From NCBI GenBank assembly GCA_024691465.1, contig JAILNO010000204.1, positions 1 to 10,454 of the forward strand: 10,454 nt of DNA, written 5' to 3'. The stretch comes from Pseudobutyrivibrio sp. GTDB lineage: Bacteria > Bacillota_A > Clostridia > Lachnospirales > Lachnospiraceae. Positions 1 through 6,866 of the stretch are shown piece by piece. Position 1 is the stretch's first letter, and every line of letters starts with the position of its first letter. A program made the translations under genes and the position numbers. A model generated the notes under the pieces. It was not told where the DNA came from. It was given only the letters and a program-made list of their open reading frames with translations, and searched no databases.

Positions 1-1
1 T

Positions 2-532
2 GCGGATGATTACCGTATGGGATTGGATTACGCTAGACTTATTATTGAAGAGAACGAAGCTCATAGATTAATAGCCATCTATCATATGGATAACATCAAT
101 AATAAGAACTTCCTGGAAGGACTTCAGGATGGCTTGGCTTCCTCAGATACTTCTATTGCTGTTAGACAGGTTAAGGGGACTGATGAGCAGGTTAGACAAT
201 CCATCTATAACTATAAGCAGTCTGGATTATATGACGGAATAGTAGCTATTGATTCAACTACTGTGGAGTGTGTAGTTCACGTGATGAGCAATACCAGTAA
301 GGAATTACCTGTGTATTGTGTGGATGACAGGCAGGAGGCCGTTTATTATCTAGATTCAGGAGTGACTCAGGCACTGGCTCTTAAGGATGATTATTCCCTA
401 GGATTTATAGCTGTCAAAGCTATACTTAGAGAAGATGTTAACTTAGAAGATATTCCTCTATATTATATTGTAACCAAGGAGGATATATACTCGGAAAGGT
501 ATGAAAAGGTACTGTTTCCTTTTGCTAAATAA
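2..532 (+). CDS. Type-1 periplasmic sugar-binding-like protein, C-terminal part (5' end outside window)
   Basis: The frame is open from base 2, so ATG 17 is probably internal: the residues before it (ADDYR, running into MGLDYAR) fit the conserved stretch that precedes the second lobe in RbsB/LacI-type binding folds. About 176 C-terminal residues are visible. The order matches Peripla_BP_4-type proteins: a strand and helix (LIAIYHMD then NFLEGLQDGL), a segment where these proteins usually carry the ligand-contacting 'ND.MA.GA' (here AIDSTTVECVVHVM), then LPVYCVDD and a C-terminal block typical of the fold (YLDSGVTQALALKDDYSLGFIAVKAI). The N-terminus is not visible, so a signal peptide or lipobox cannot be judged. 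Only 2 nt separate its stop from the next binding-protein gene, so the two are co-transcribed. The usual second-lobe sugar-contact residues are poorly kept, so it may be a sensor-type or divergent binding protein rather than the main transport receptor. That is inference. The family call is fairly sure; the ligand is unknown. Confidence 0.75.
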   Translation, partial: ADDYRMGLDYARLIIEENEAHRLIAIYHMDNINNKNFLEGLQDGLASSDTSIAVRQVKGTDEQVRQSIYNYKQSGLYDGIVAIDSTTVECVVHVMSNTSKELPVYCVDDRQEAVYYLDSGVTQALALKDDYSLGFIAVKAILREDVNLEDIPLYYIVTKEDIYSERYEKVLFPFAK

Positions 533-534
533 TT

Positions 535-1578
535 ATGAAAAAAAGACTCACAATAATAATTTCAATTGCATTAATTATTTGCATGGCTATCTCGATAGCA
601 AACAGATACGATACACCTGAAGAAGTCGTTATGAGCGATGTGATTAAGGTGGGAATCACTATGTATAATGAATATGATCCTTTTACTGAAGAGATTAGAC
701 ACAATATCGAGGAGTACCTGAATTCATACAGTTCAGAGCTGGGAGTAGACATATCAGTTGAGGTGGTATATTCGGGTAAGAATCAGCTGGTGCAGAATGA
801 TCAGGTGGAGGATTTCATTGACAAGGATTTTGACATCGTATGCGTCAATATAGTCGATAGAACAGATCCGTATGTAATTATTGAGAAGGCCAAGTCTTCT
901 AACACACCCATTATCTTTTTCAATCGAGAGATAGTTGAGGATGACCTTAAAAGATACGATAAGCTTTACTATGTAGGTGCTAAGCCAGAGCAGAGTGGTC
1001 AAATGCAAGGGCAGATTGTAATTGATGAATTGAGGAAGGACTTTGAGGATATAGACGTAAGCTCTGATGGAGTTATTCAATATGTATTATTAGAGGGAGA
1101 GGCTGGACATCAGGATGCAATTATTCGAAGCCGTGTAGCCATAGAGACTATCAAGGACTCTGGCATAGAGATGGAGATGTTAGGAGATGAGATAGCCAAC
1201 TGGGATCGTCAGCAGGCTCAGACCAAGATGACCTCCCTTCTGGCAGGATATCCTAGACAGATTGAGCTTGTAATTGCCAATGATGACAATATGGCTCTCG
1301 GCGCGCTTGATGCTTTAACAGATTTTGGAGTTCAGAAGTTACCTCTTATTGTAGGGGTTAATGGCCAGGAGGAGGTCATTGATGATATTAATGAGGGGCT
1401 CATTAATGGAACTGTTCTAAACAATGCTAGGGAAAAGGGACGAGTAATAGCCACATTAGCTCTAGATATAGCCACAGATAATCTATCTGATAGTGATATT
1501 CAATTAGAAGATGGCAAATATTATTATGTTGACTATGAACCTATCACAATTGATAATGTTCAGCAGTTTATAAATTAA
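535..1578 (+). CDS. Galactose/glucose-binding protein, MglB-like substrate-binding protein
   Basis: This 347-residue extracytoplasmic sugar-binding protein aligns along its length with E. coli MglB, the receptor of the Mgl ABC importer that also serves chemotaxis. The N-terminus is a basic start and hydrophobic segment (about residues 5-22). The only cysteine there (C16, LIIC) is a poor lipobox, so it may be membrane-anchored rather than a lipoprotein. Sugar-contact positions recalled for MglB are mostly present: D48, F50, N130, H192, D194, R198, W223 and N296. Two differ: N211 of MglB corresponds to D250, and D236 to N276. The calcium loop is largely kept (D174, S176, D178, Q182 and distal E244). 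No clear Shine-Dalgarno precedes ATG 535, which lies 2 nt after the upstream stop, suggesting translational coupling. It is the last gene of its unit. No ATPase or permease is visible, so it may feed a transporter encoded upstream or act as a sensor. The family is secure; the exact sugar is not. Confidence 0.9.
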   Translation: MKKRLTIIISIALIICMAISIANRYDTPEEVVMSDVIKVGITMYNEYDPFTEEIRHNIEEYLNSYSSELGVDISVEVVYSGKNQLVQNDQVEDFIDKDFDIVCVNIVDRTDPYVIIEKAKSSNTPIIFFNREIVEDDLKRYDKLYYVGAKPEQSGQMQGQIVIDELRKDFEDIDVSSDGVIQYVLLEGEAGHQDAIIRSRVAIETIKDSGIEMEMLGDEIANWDRQQAQTKMTSLLAGYPRQIELVIANDDNMALGALDALTDFGVQKLPLIVGVNGQEEVIDDINEGLINGTVLNNAREKGRVIATLALDIATDNLSDSDIQLEDGKYYYVDYEPITIDNVQQFIN

Positions 1579-1586
1579 AATTTTGG

Positions 1587-1616
1587 TTGATAACATAGAC
1601 CTTAAAGGTTTATAAT
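1587..1616 (+). promoter_or_regulatory. Predicted sigma-A promoter of the rhomboid-like/glnS/DUF2225 unit
   Basis: A -35 box TTGATA (1587-1592, 5 of 6 matches to consensus) and a perfect -10 box TATAAT (1611-1616) are separated by 18 bp. Transcription would begin near 1623, giving a leader of about 50 nt before the ribosome binding site and TTG start at 1674. The -10 box sits in the centre of a long inverted repeat (1595-1629), so a protein bound to that repeat would block polymerase. The gene order and the lack of a better promoter before glnS support this as the driver of all three downstream genes. Confidence 0.65.
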
Positions 1617-1629
1617 CTTTAAGGTCTAT
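1595..1629 (+). terminator. Perfect 13-bp inverted repeat: terminator-like hairpin and/or operator
   Basis: The left arm ATAGACCTTAAAG (1595-1607) and the right arm CTTTAAGGTCTAT (1617-1629) are exact reverse complements, and the stem can extend inward by three pairs (one of them G-T) to a 3-nt loop. It begins 16 nt after the MglB-like stop codon, the right place for that operon's terminator. The tract after the stem (AACTTTGACTTATTTTG) is only moderately T-rich, so termination may be weak. Because a consensus -10 box lies in the centre, an operator role is equally plausible. The symmetry is seen directly; the function is inferred. Confidence 0.5.
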
Positions 1630-1673
1630 AACTTTGACTTATTTTGTCTGATTTAGACTATGGAGGATTAATT

Positions 1674-2531
1674 TTGCTTGATAAATTAGAAAAGAAATTT
1701 GGCAAATATGCTATTAATAATTTGATTCTATATTTACTTGGTGGTTATGCCATCGGTTACCTTCTGACATTTGGTCAGAAGTTTACAGGTGTGCCTTATC
1801 TTACATATCTGACACTTGAGCCTTATTACATATTGCATGGTCAGGTGTGGAGACTTATCACTTGGATTATTATCCCTCCTCAGGAGAGTATCTGGATTGC
1901 ACTTATTATGTTTCTGCTGTATTACCAGTTAGGAAGTGCACTAGAGCGTACTTGGGGTGCCTTCAGATTCAATGTATACATATTTGGAGGCATGCTATTT
2001 ACAGTAATAGGAGCTTTTATTACATATGCTATATATGGGCCTACACTGCCTATAGGATATTTTGTTAATACATACTACATTAATTTATCTATATTCCTTG
2101 CATTTTCTACTTGTTTCCCAGATATGCAGGTACTTTTGTACTTCATCATTCCTATTAAGATGAAGTGGATGTCCATTGTATATGGAGTGATTATCGGATA
2201 TGAGATTATTCAATATATATATTTAGGTGCATTATATATGGCTGTGCCTATTATTGCTTCACTTCTTAATTTCGTAGTATTTTTCCTTATGACAAGGAAT
2301 TTACATAGATACAATCCTAAGGATATTCATAGGAGAGCTGAGTTTAGAAGAGCTGCTACACCACCTCGTACACAGTACAGAGATGGCACTCCTATAGCTA
2401 GACATAAGTGTGCAGTTTGTGGACGTACTGAGATTACCAATCCAGAGCTTGAGTTCAGATTCTGCAGTAAGTGCAATGGCAATTATGAGTATTGCAGTGA
2501 TCATTTATTCACACATCAGCACATTAAATAA
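1674..2531 (+). CDS. Rhomboid/Derlin-like membrane protein, apparently non-proteolytic, with C-terminal zinc-binding tail
   Basis: I choose the TTG at 1674 because GGAGGA (1662-1667) lies 6 nt before it. The in-frame TTG at 1644 has no such site and would place the Shine-Dalgarno inside the gene. The product is 285 residues. Hydrophobic segments lie at about 14-32, 72-86, 101-121, 130-146, 152-180 and 184-206, consistent with a six-helix rhomboid core. Family signs are the loop VWRLITW (58-64) and the LGSALERTWG stretch (86-95). The protease GxSG motif and partner histidine are not visible in helices 4 and 6, so I expect a pseudoprotease. After the membrane part comes a basic linker and a cysteine/histidine cluster: C246-x2-C249, C264-x2-C267, C274-x2-H277, then H281 and H283, probably binding one or two zinc ions in the cytoplasm. 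It is first in the unit with glnS, 29 nt apart. The function is unknown; membrane quality control or chaperoning is only an analogy to Derlins and iRhoms. Confidence 0.7.
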   Translation: MLDKLEKKFGKYAINNLILYLLGGYAIGYLLTFGQKFTGVPYLTYLTLEPYYILHGQVWRLITWIIIPPQESIWIALIMFLLYYQLGSALERTWGAFRFNVYIFGGMLFTVIGAFITYAIYGPTLPIGYFVNTYYINLSIFLAFSTCFPDMQVLLYFIIPIKMKWMSIVYGVIIGYEIIQYIYLGALYMAVPIIASLLNFVVFFLMTRNLHRYNPKDIHRRAEFRRAATPPRTQYRDGTPIARHKCAVCGRTEITNPELEFRFCSKCNGNYEYCSDHLFTHQHIK

Positions 2532-2560
2532 CGTAAATAATTGAAAGGGACTTAATATAA

Positions 2561-4231
2561 ATGAGCGAAGAAGTAGTTAGCAAAAATTTTATCGAGCTAG
2601 AGATTGACAAGGATTTAAAGGAAGGGGTCTATGATCACGTATGTACTAGATTCCCACCTGAGCCTAATGGTTATTTACACATTGGACATGCTAAATCTAT
2701 TATTTTAAATTATGGACTTGCTAAGAAATATAATGGTGAGTTCCATATGAGATTTGATGACACTAATCCTACCAAGGAGAAGGTAGAGTTCGTTGATTCA
2801 ATTAAGGCTGATATTCAGTGGCTAGGAGCAGATTGGGGAGAGCACCTATACTTTGCTTCTAATTACTTTGACAGAATGTATGAAGTAGCTCTTGACTTAA
2901 TCAAGAAGGGATTGGCTTATGTCTCAGACCTTACCGCAGATGAGATGAGAGAGTACCGTGGTGATTTCGAGCATCCAGGTAAGGATGATCCTAATAGGAA
3001 CCGCTCGGTTGAAGAGAACCTTGCTATGTTCGAGGATATGAAGAATGGCAAGTTCGAGGATGGCAGCCATACACTTAGAGCTAAGATTGATATGGCGTCT
3101 CCTAATATCAATATGAGAGATCCAATTCTCTATAGAGTTGCTCATATGACACATCATAACACTGGGGATAAGTGGTGCATTTATCCTATGTATGATTTCG
3201 CACATCCGCTTGAGGATGCATTTGAGGGAATCACACATTCTATTTGTACTCTTGAGTTTGAGGATCACAGACCACTATATGATTGGGTTGTTAAGTCTGC
3301 TGGATTCCCTAATCCACCTCGCCAGATAGAGTTTGCTAAGATGTATCTTACAAACGTAGTTACTGGTAAGAGATATATCAAGAAGTTAGTAGAGGATGGA
3401 ATCGTTGATGGTTGGGATGATCCTAGACTTGTTTCTATAGCTGCTCTTAGAAGAAGAGGATTTACTCCTTCTTCAATTCAGAAGTTTGTTGAGCTTTCTG
3501 GTGTGTCTAAGGCTAATTCATCATCTGACTATGCTATGCTTGAGTACTGCATTAGAGAGGATCTTAAGTCTACTAGAGGCAGAGTTATGGCTGTACTTGA
3601 TCCAGTTAAGCTTGTTATTGATAACTATGAGGGTGATGAGGTTGAGTGGCTTGAGGCTCCTAATAATCTAGAGAACCCTGAGCTTGGTAGTCGTAAGGTT
3701 CCTTTTGGTAAGGAGCTATATATCGATAGAGAGGATTTCATGATTGAGCCTCCTAAGAAGTATTTTAGATTATATCCTGGCAACGAAGTACGTCTGATGA
3801 ATGCATACTTTGTTACATGTACAAGCTATGAGACAGATGACAGTGGCAAGGTTACTTGTATTCACTGTACATATGACCCTGCTACTAAGGGCGGAGATAG
3901 CCCTGATGGACGTAAGGTTAAGGGAACAATCCACTGGGTTGCAGCTAAGACAGCTCTCAAGGCTGAAGTGCGACTCTATGAAAACATTGTGGACGAGGAA
4001 AAAGGAGTGTATAATGAGGATGGTAGCTTGAATATCAATCCAAACTCTCTTACAGTTCTTAAAGATTGCTTAGTAGAGCCTTCACTTGAGGATGCTAAAG
4101 CATATGACAGCTTCCAGTTTGTAAGACAGGGATTCTTCTGTGTAGATGCTAAGGATTCTAAGAAAGGTGCTTTAGTATTTAATAGAATTGTCTCATTAAA
4201 GAGCTCTTTCAAATTACCTACCAATAATTAA
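2561..4231 (+). CDS. glnS: Glutaminyl-tRNA synthetase (GlnRS)
   Basis: This cytoplasmic class I aminoacyl-tRNA synthetase charges tRNA-Gln with glutamine using ATP. At 556 residues it matches the bacterial GlnRS length. The Rossmann catalytic domain opens with [12 protein letters not shown] (32-43), containing the HIGH motif at 40-43. The sequence continues with FDDTNP (65-70), the Gln-type [20 protein letters not shown] block (208-227) and GWDDPR (284-289), followed by LRRRG and the C-terminal beta-barrel anticodon-binding region. These features separate it from GluRS. The second signature, VMSKR in E. coli, reads VVTGKR here (266-271). The Shine-Dalgarno GAAAGGGA (2543-2550) lies 10 nt before ATG 2561. 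Many Firmicutes make Gln-tRNA only by GatCAB amidation, so a direct GlnRS is a lineage trait, usually explained by ancient transfer. No T-box leader is visible in the 29-nt gap, so expression should follow the promoter near 1600. Confidence 0.97.
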   Translation: MSEEVVSKNFIELEIDKDLKEGVYDHVCTRFPPEPNGYLHIGHAKSIILNYGLAKKYNGEFHMRFDDTNPTKEKVEFVDSIKADIQWLGADWGEHLYFASNYFDRMYEVALDLIKKGLAYVSDLTADEMREYRGDFEHPGKDDPNRNRSVEENLAMFEDMKNGKFEDGSHTLRAKIDMASPNINMRDPILYRVAHMTHHNTGDKWCIYPMYDFAHPLEDAFEGITHSICTLEFEDHRPLYDWVVKSAGFPNPPRQIEFAKMYLTNVVTGKRYIKKLVEDGIVDGWDDPRLVSIAALRRRGFTPSSIQKFVELSGVSKANSSSDYAMLEYCIREDLKSTRGRVMAVLDPVKLVIDNYEGDEVEWLEAPNNLENPELGSRKVPFGKELYIDREDFMIEPPKKYFRLYPGNEVRLMNAYFVTCTSYETDDSGKVTCIHCTYDPATKGGDSPDGRKVKGTIHWVAAKTALKAEVRLYENIVDEEKGVYNEDGSLNINPNSLTVLKDCLVEPSLEDAKAYDSFQFVRQGFFCVDAKDSKKGALVFNRIVSLKSSFKLPTNN

Positions 4232-4270
4232 TCATTAGTTCTAGAGTTATATATAGAAAAGGATTTTATC

Positions 4271-5125
4271 ATGAATTTATTATCAGGAATGGAAAAGTTT
4301 GGTTTCTCAATGGATGGAGACCTGGATATTCTTGCAGATGATCGTCCTAAGAAGGATGGCGCTCAGCAGAAGTCTGCAGCTCCTGTTGTTAAGCAGGAGA
4401 AGGATTTTATCCTAGATAAAAAGGTTAGATGTCCTATTTGTGACAAGGAATTCCCTATTAGAGCGGTACTTGCCACTAAGCTTAAGAGAATTGAGCCAGA
4501 TTTTGATTTGAGACCTAATTACGAATATATAGACAAGTGCAAATATGATTTCATATCATGTCCTAATTGTGGATATTCTGCACTTGATACTACTTTCTCT
4601 AAGATAGATACTGCTCGTGTTAAGCTTATTCGTGCAGAGTTCTGTCCTAGCTTTAAGCCTCAGTCAGGAGAGACGCTTCCAGAGACATATTCGTATGAAT
4701 ATTCAATTGAGAAGTTTAAGCTTGCTCTTATCTGTACTATGAAGAAGAGAGCTAAGATGTCTGAGAAGGCTTATGTCTGCCTTAAGATCGCATGGCTTAG
4801 AAGAGCGCAGCTTAAGGAATTAGAGGGTAATAAGGAAGCTGATCCTAAGGTGGTTGATATGGTCAAGAAAGAATACGAAGGCTTCTATGCACAGGCATAT
4901 GAAGGTTTCATGAAGGCAATTTCTTCAGAAACACCACCATATTGTGGTATGGCTTCAGAAGCGGTTGAGTTCATGCTTGCCAACATGTCTGTACACTATA
5001 AGAAATATGATGCAGCCATGAAGATTATTGCAAGACTTATTCAGTCCCCTAGTACTTCAAGGAAGCTTAAGGATAAGTGCCTCGAGCTGAAAGAAGATAT
5101 TGTTGCTAAACAAGGTGCAAAATAA
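4271..5125 (+). CDS. DUF2225 family protein with zinc-ribbon-like cysteine pairs
   Basis: The product has 284 residues and is soluble, with no signal peptide or membrane segment. An acidic/lysine-rich N-terminal stretch (about 1-45) leads into a two-knuckle cysteine motif, CPIC (54-57) and CPNC (97-100), with FPIRAV, a PDFDLRPNYEYI stretch and FISCPNCGYSA, the pattern I recognise from DUF2225. C90 could be an additional ligand. The C-terminal two thirds are helix-rich and TPR-like in composition, with FKLALICTMKKRAK, CLKIAWLRRAQL and a repeat-like YAQAYEGFMKAI/AAMKIIARLI series. No catalytic residues are evident and the biochemical role is unknown. ATG 4271 is preceded by AAAAGGA (4257-4263). 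It lies 39 nt after glnS and is the last gene before a strong terminator, so it shares the rhomboid-like/glnS transcript. The family is probable; no function is assigned. Confidence 0.8.
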   Translation: MNLLSGMEKFGFSMDGDLDILADDRPKKDGAQQKSAAPVVKQEKDFILDKKVRCPICDKEFPIRAVLATKLKRIEPDFDLRPNYEYIDKCKYDFISCPNCGYSALDTTFSKIDTARVKLIRAEFCPSFKPQSGETLPETYSYEYSIEKFKLALICTMKKRAKMSEKAYVCLKIAWLRRAQLKELEGNKEADPKVVDMVKKEYEGFYAQAYEGFMKAISSETPPYCGMASEAVEFMLANMSVHYKKYDAAMKIIARLIQSPSTSRKLKDKCLELKEDIVAKQGAK

Positions 5126-5130
5126 AAACG

Positions 5131-5163
5131 ACACATATCAGATTTTCTGGTATGTGTTTTTTT
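5131..5163 (+). terminator. Intrinsic terminator after the DUF2225 gene
   Basis: An 11-bp stem pairs ACACATATCAG (5131-5141) with CTGGTATGTGT (5147-5157), with one T-G wobble and a 5-nt ATTTT loop, followed by a run of seven T (5157-5163). It starts 5 nt after the DUF2225 stop codon. The T-run is immediately followed by the prmA ribosome binding site at 5164, so prmA is expressed either by readthrough or from a promoter overlapping this hairpin or the end of the DUF2225 gene. I found no convincing promoter in that gap. Confidence 0.85.
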
Positions 5164-5172
5164 GAGGTAAAC

Positions 5173-6132
5173 ATGAATTGGATTAAATACTCTATTAATA
5201 CAACTACAGAAGCTGAGGATTTCATAAGTGCTATGCTTATGGAACTTGATATTGTTTCCATCGAGATTGAGAACAATGTTCCAGTATCAGGCGAGAAGCA
5301 GGGCGGTGAGTTCAAGGAACTACAGCCTGATTTACCTGAGGATGATGGCACATCTAAGGTGTGCTTCTACTTATCAGAGGATGAGGACCATGAGAGTAAG
5401 CTGCTGGAGGTTAGAGCAGCTTTATCAGAGCTTAAGTCCTCTATGGATATTGGTGAGGGAACCATCGACTCTTCCATAACTAAGCAGGAAGATTGGATTA
5501 ACAATTGGAAAGAGTTTTTCAAATCATTTTATATTGATGATATATTTATCAAGCCTACCTGGGAAGAGATGCCAGAGGACATGGATAAGAGTCACGTGAT
5601 TGAGATAGATCCTGGCGTATCATTTGGTACAGGTAAGCATGAGACTACTCAGCTGTGTATTAGACAGCTTAAGAAGTATCTTAAGGCTGATGATGAGATA
5701 CTTGATATTGGATGTGGTAGTGGTATTCTATCAATCGTTTCTTATAAGCTCTTAGATGGCAAGTGTCACTTGGTTGGAACTGATATAGACGAGGATTGTA
5801 TTGCTTCCACTTACGACAATTTTGCAATTAATGATATTCCTAAGTCTGCTGGGGATTTCTATGTGGGTAATCTTACAGAGGATAAGGATTTACAGGATTC
5901 AGTTGGTTATGAGAAATACGATGTAGTTGTTGCCAATATCTTAGCTGATATTATTATTGGCATGGCACCAGCTATATATCCTACTCTTAAGAGTGGAGCT
6001 TATTTCATTTCTTCAGGAATAATTGATTTCAAGGAGGATGAGGTGAAGGAAGCTCTTATTAAGGCAGGACTTACTATTGTAGAGATTAATCACCAGGGAG
6101 AGTGGGTTAATATAACCGCTCGTAAGAATTAA
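5173..6132 (+). CDS. prmA: Ribosomal protein L11 methyltransferase
   Basis: PrmA is a cytoplasmic SAM-dependent enzyme that methylates amino groups of ribosomal protein L11. I place the start at ATG 5173 (319 residues) because GAGGT (5164-5168) lies just before it. The in-frame ATG at 5152 lies inside the terminator stem and would add residues encoded by the T-run. The N-terminal substrate-recognition domain spans roughly 1-110. It is joined to the methyltransferase domain, which carries the PrmA signature DPGVSFGTGKHETT (146-159; usually AFGTG, here SFGTG), SAM motif I LDIGCGSGIL (177-186), the acidic GTDID (202-206) and VANILADII (253-261). The stretch around 35-63 is acidic and longer than in compact PrmAs. 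It heads an operon with rsmE 2 nt downstream, then the desulfurase and thiI. PrmA is not essential in the bacteria where it has been deleted. Identification is secure. Confidence 0.95.
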   Translation: MNWIKYSINTTTEAEDFISAMLMELDIVSIEIENNVPVSGEKQGGEFKELQPDLPEDDGTSKVCFYLSEDEDHESKLLEVRAALSELKSSMDIGEGTIDSSITKQEDWINNWKEFFKSFYIDDIFIKPTWEEMPEDMDKSHVIEIDPGVSFGTGKHETTQLCIRQLKKYLKADDEILDIGCGSGILSIVSYKLLDGKCHLVGTDIDEDCIASTYDNFAINDIPKSAGDFYVGNLTEDKDLQDSVGYEKYDVVVANILADIIIGMAPAIYPTLKSGAYFISSGIIDFKEDEVKEALIKAGLTIVEINHQGEWVNITARKN

Positions 6133-6134
6133 TT

Positions 6135-6866
6135 ATGCAGCAAATTTTTGTTAATGAAGAGCCTATTGATAACAGATTCGTGGTGACAGGTGATGATATG
6201 CATCATTTGGTGCGCGTAGTTAGAATCAAAAAAGGCGAGATTATTAGAGTATCCACTGAAAGTGGCAATAACTACCTATGCCAAGTGGTGGATAGCAAGG
6301 ATAATGAGCTGATAGTAGAAGTTACTGAACAGGTGCCTTCCACTGAGCTTCCTAATAAGATATATCTTTTCCAGGCTATTCCTAAGGGGGATAGGATGGA
6401 GACTATAATCGAGAAGTGTGTGGAACTGGGAGCTTACGAGATAATACCTGTCCAGATGAAGAACTGTATTGTTAAGTTAGACGATAAGAAGAAAAAGTCT
6501 AAATTGCAGCGATATCAGACTATTGCCATGACTGCAGCTAAGCAGTCTAAGCGTTCCATTATTCCTAATATTCATACGGTGCTATCCTTTAAAGAAGCTA
6601 TGGAATATGCTAAGGATTTAGATATGCTGTTGCTTCCATTTGAGAGCAAGAATGGCATGCAAGATACCTATGATGCTTTAGGCGATTTGCAAAAAGGCCA
6701 AAGTGTTGGTATATTTATAGGCCCTGAGGGGGGCTTTGATAATTCTGAGATAGAATTAGCTCAGGATAGATGCAGACTTATTTCACTTGGTAAGAGAATA
6801 CTTAGAACAGATACTGCAGCAATATGCACTCTTAGCATGTTGATGCTTAAAAGCGAGGAATTATGA
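6135..6866 (+). CDS. rsmE: 16S rRNA m3U1498 methyltransferase RsmE
   Basis: RsmE is a SPOUT-class enzyme that transfers a methyl group from SAM to N3 of U1498 in 16S rRNA of the 30S subunit. The 243-residue length is normal. An N-terminal PUA-like barrel (about 1-70, with HHLVRVVRIKKGE) is followed by the trefoil-knot domain: LFQAIPKGDRMETIIEKCVELG (split at 78-88 and 89-99), AAKQSKR (134-140), the SAM-binding GPEGGF (196-201) and LGKRILRTDTA (218-228). ATG 6135 begins 2 nt after the prmA stop with no good Shine-Dalgarno, so its translation is probably coupled to prmA. Its stop overlaps the start of the desulfurase gene by 4 nt. The prmA-rsmE pairing is common in Firmicutes and supports both calls. 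Confidence 0.95.
   Translation: MQQIFVNEEPIDNRFVVTGDDMHHLVRVVRIKKGEIIRVSTESGNNYLCQVVDSKDNELIVEVTEQVPSTELPNKIYLFQAIPKGDRMETIIEKCVELGAYEIIPVQMKNCIVKLDDKKKKSKLQRYQTIAMTAAKQSKRSIIPNIHTVLSFKEAMEYAKDLDMLLLPFESKNGMQDTYDALGDLQKGQSVGIFIGPEGGFDNSEIELAQDRCRLISLGKRILRTDTAAICTLSMLMLKSEEL

Noticed and set aside
17..532. ATG 17 as a true start of the first gene
   Set aside because: The frame is open to the window edge, the preceding residues fit the family, and 171 residues would be only half a binding protein.
1644..1673. TTG 1644 as start of the rhomboid-like gene
   Set aside because: The GGAGGA ribosome binding site (1662-1667) lies downstream of it and is correctly spaced for TTG 1674.
2532..2560. T-box or other tRNA-sensing leader before glnS
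   Set aside because: The gap is only 29 nt and the leader before the first gene of the unit is about 50 nt, too short for a T-box.
2924..3268. Antisense open frame within glnS
   Set aside because: It has no ribosome binding site I can see and no recognisable protein features, and the plus strand encodes conserved GlnRS throughout.
5100..5128. Weak promoter-like TTGTTG-N17-TAAAAA before prmA
   Set aside because: Only 3 of 6 and 4 of 6 matches, in AT-rich coding sequence; too weak to call, though something must drive prmA.
5152..5172. ATG 5152 as start of prmA
   Set aside because: It lies in the terminator stem and would encode residues from the T-run; GAGGT at 5164-5168 points to ATG 5173.
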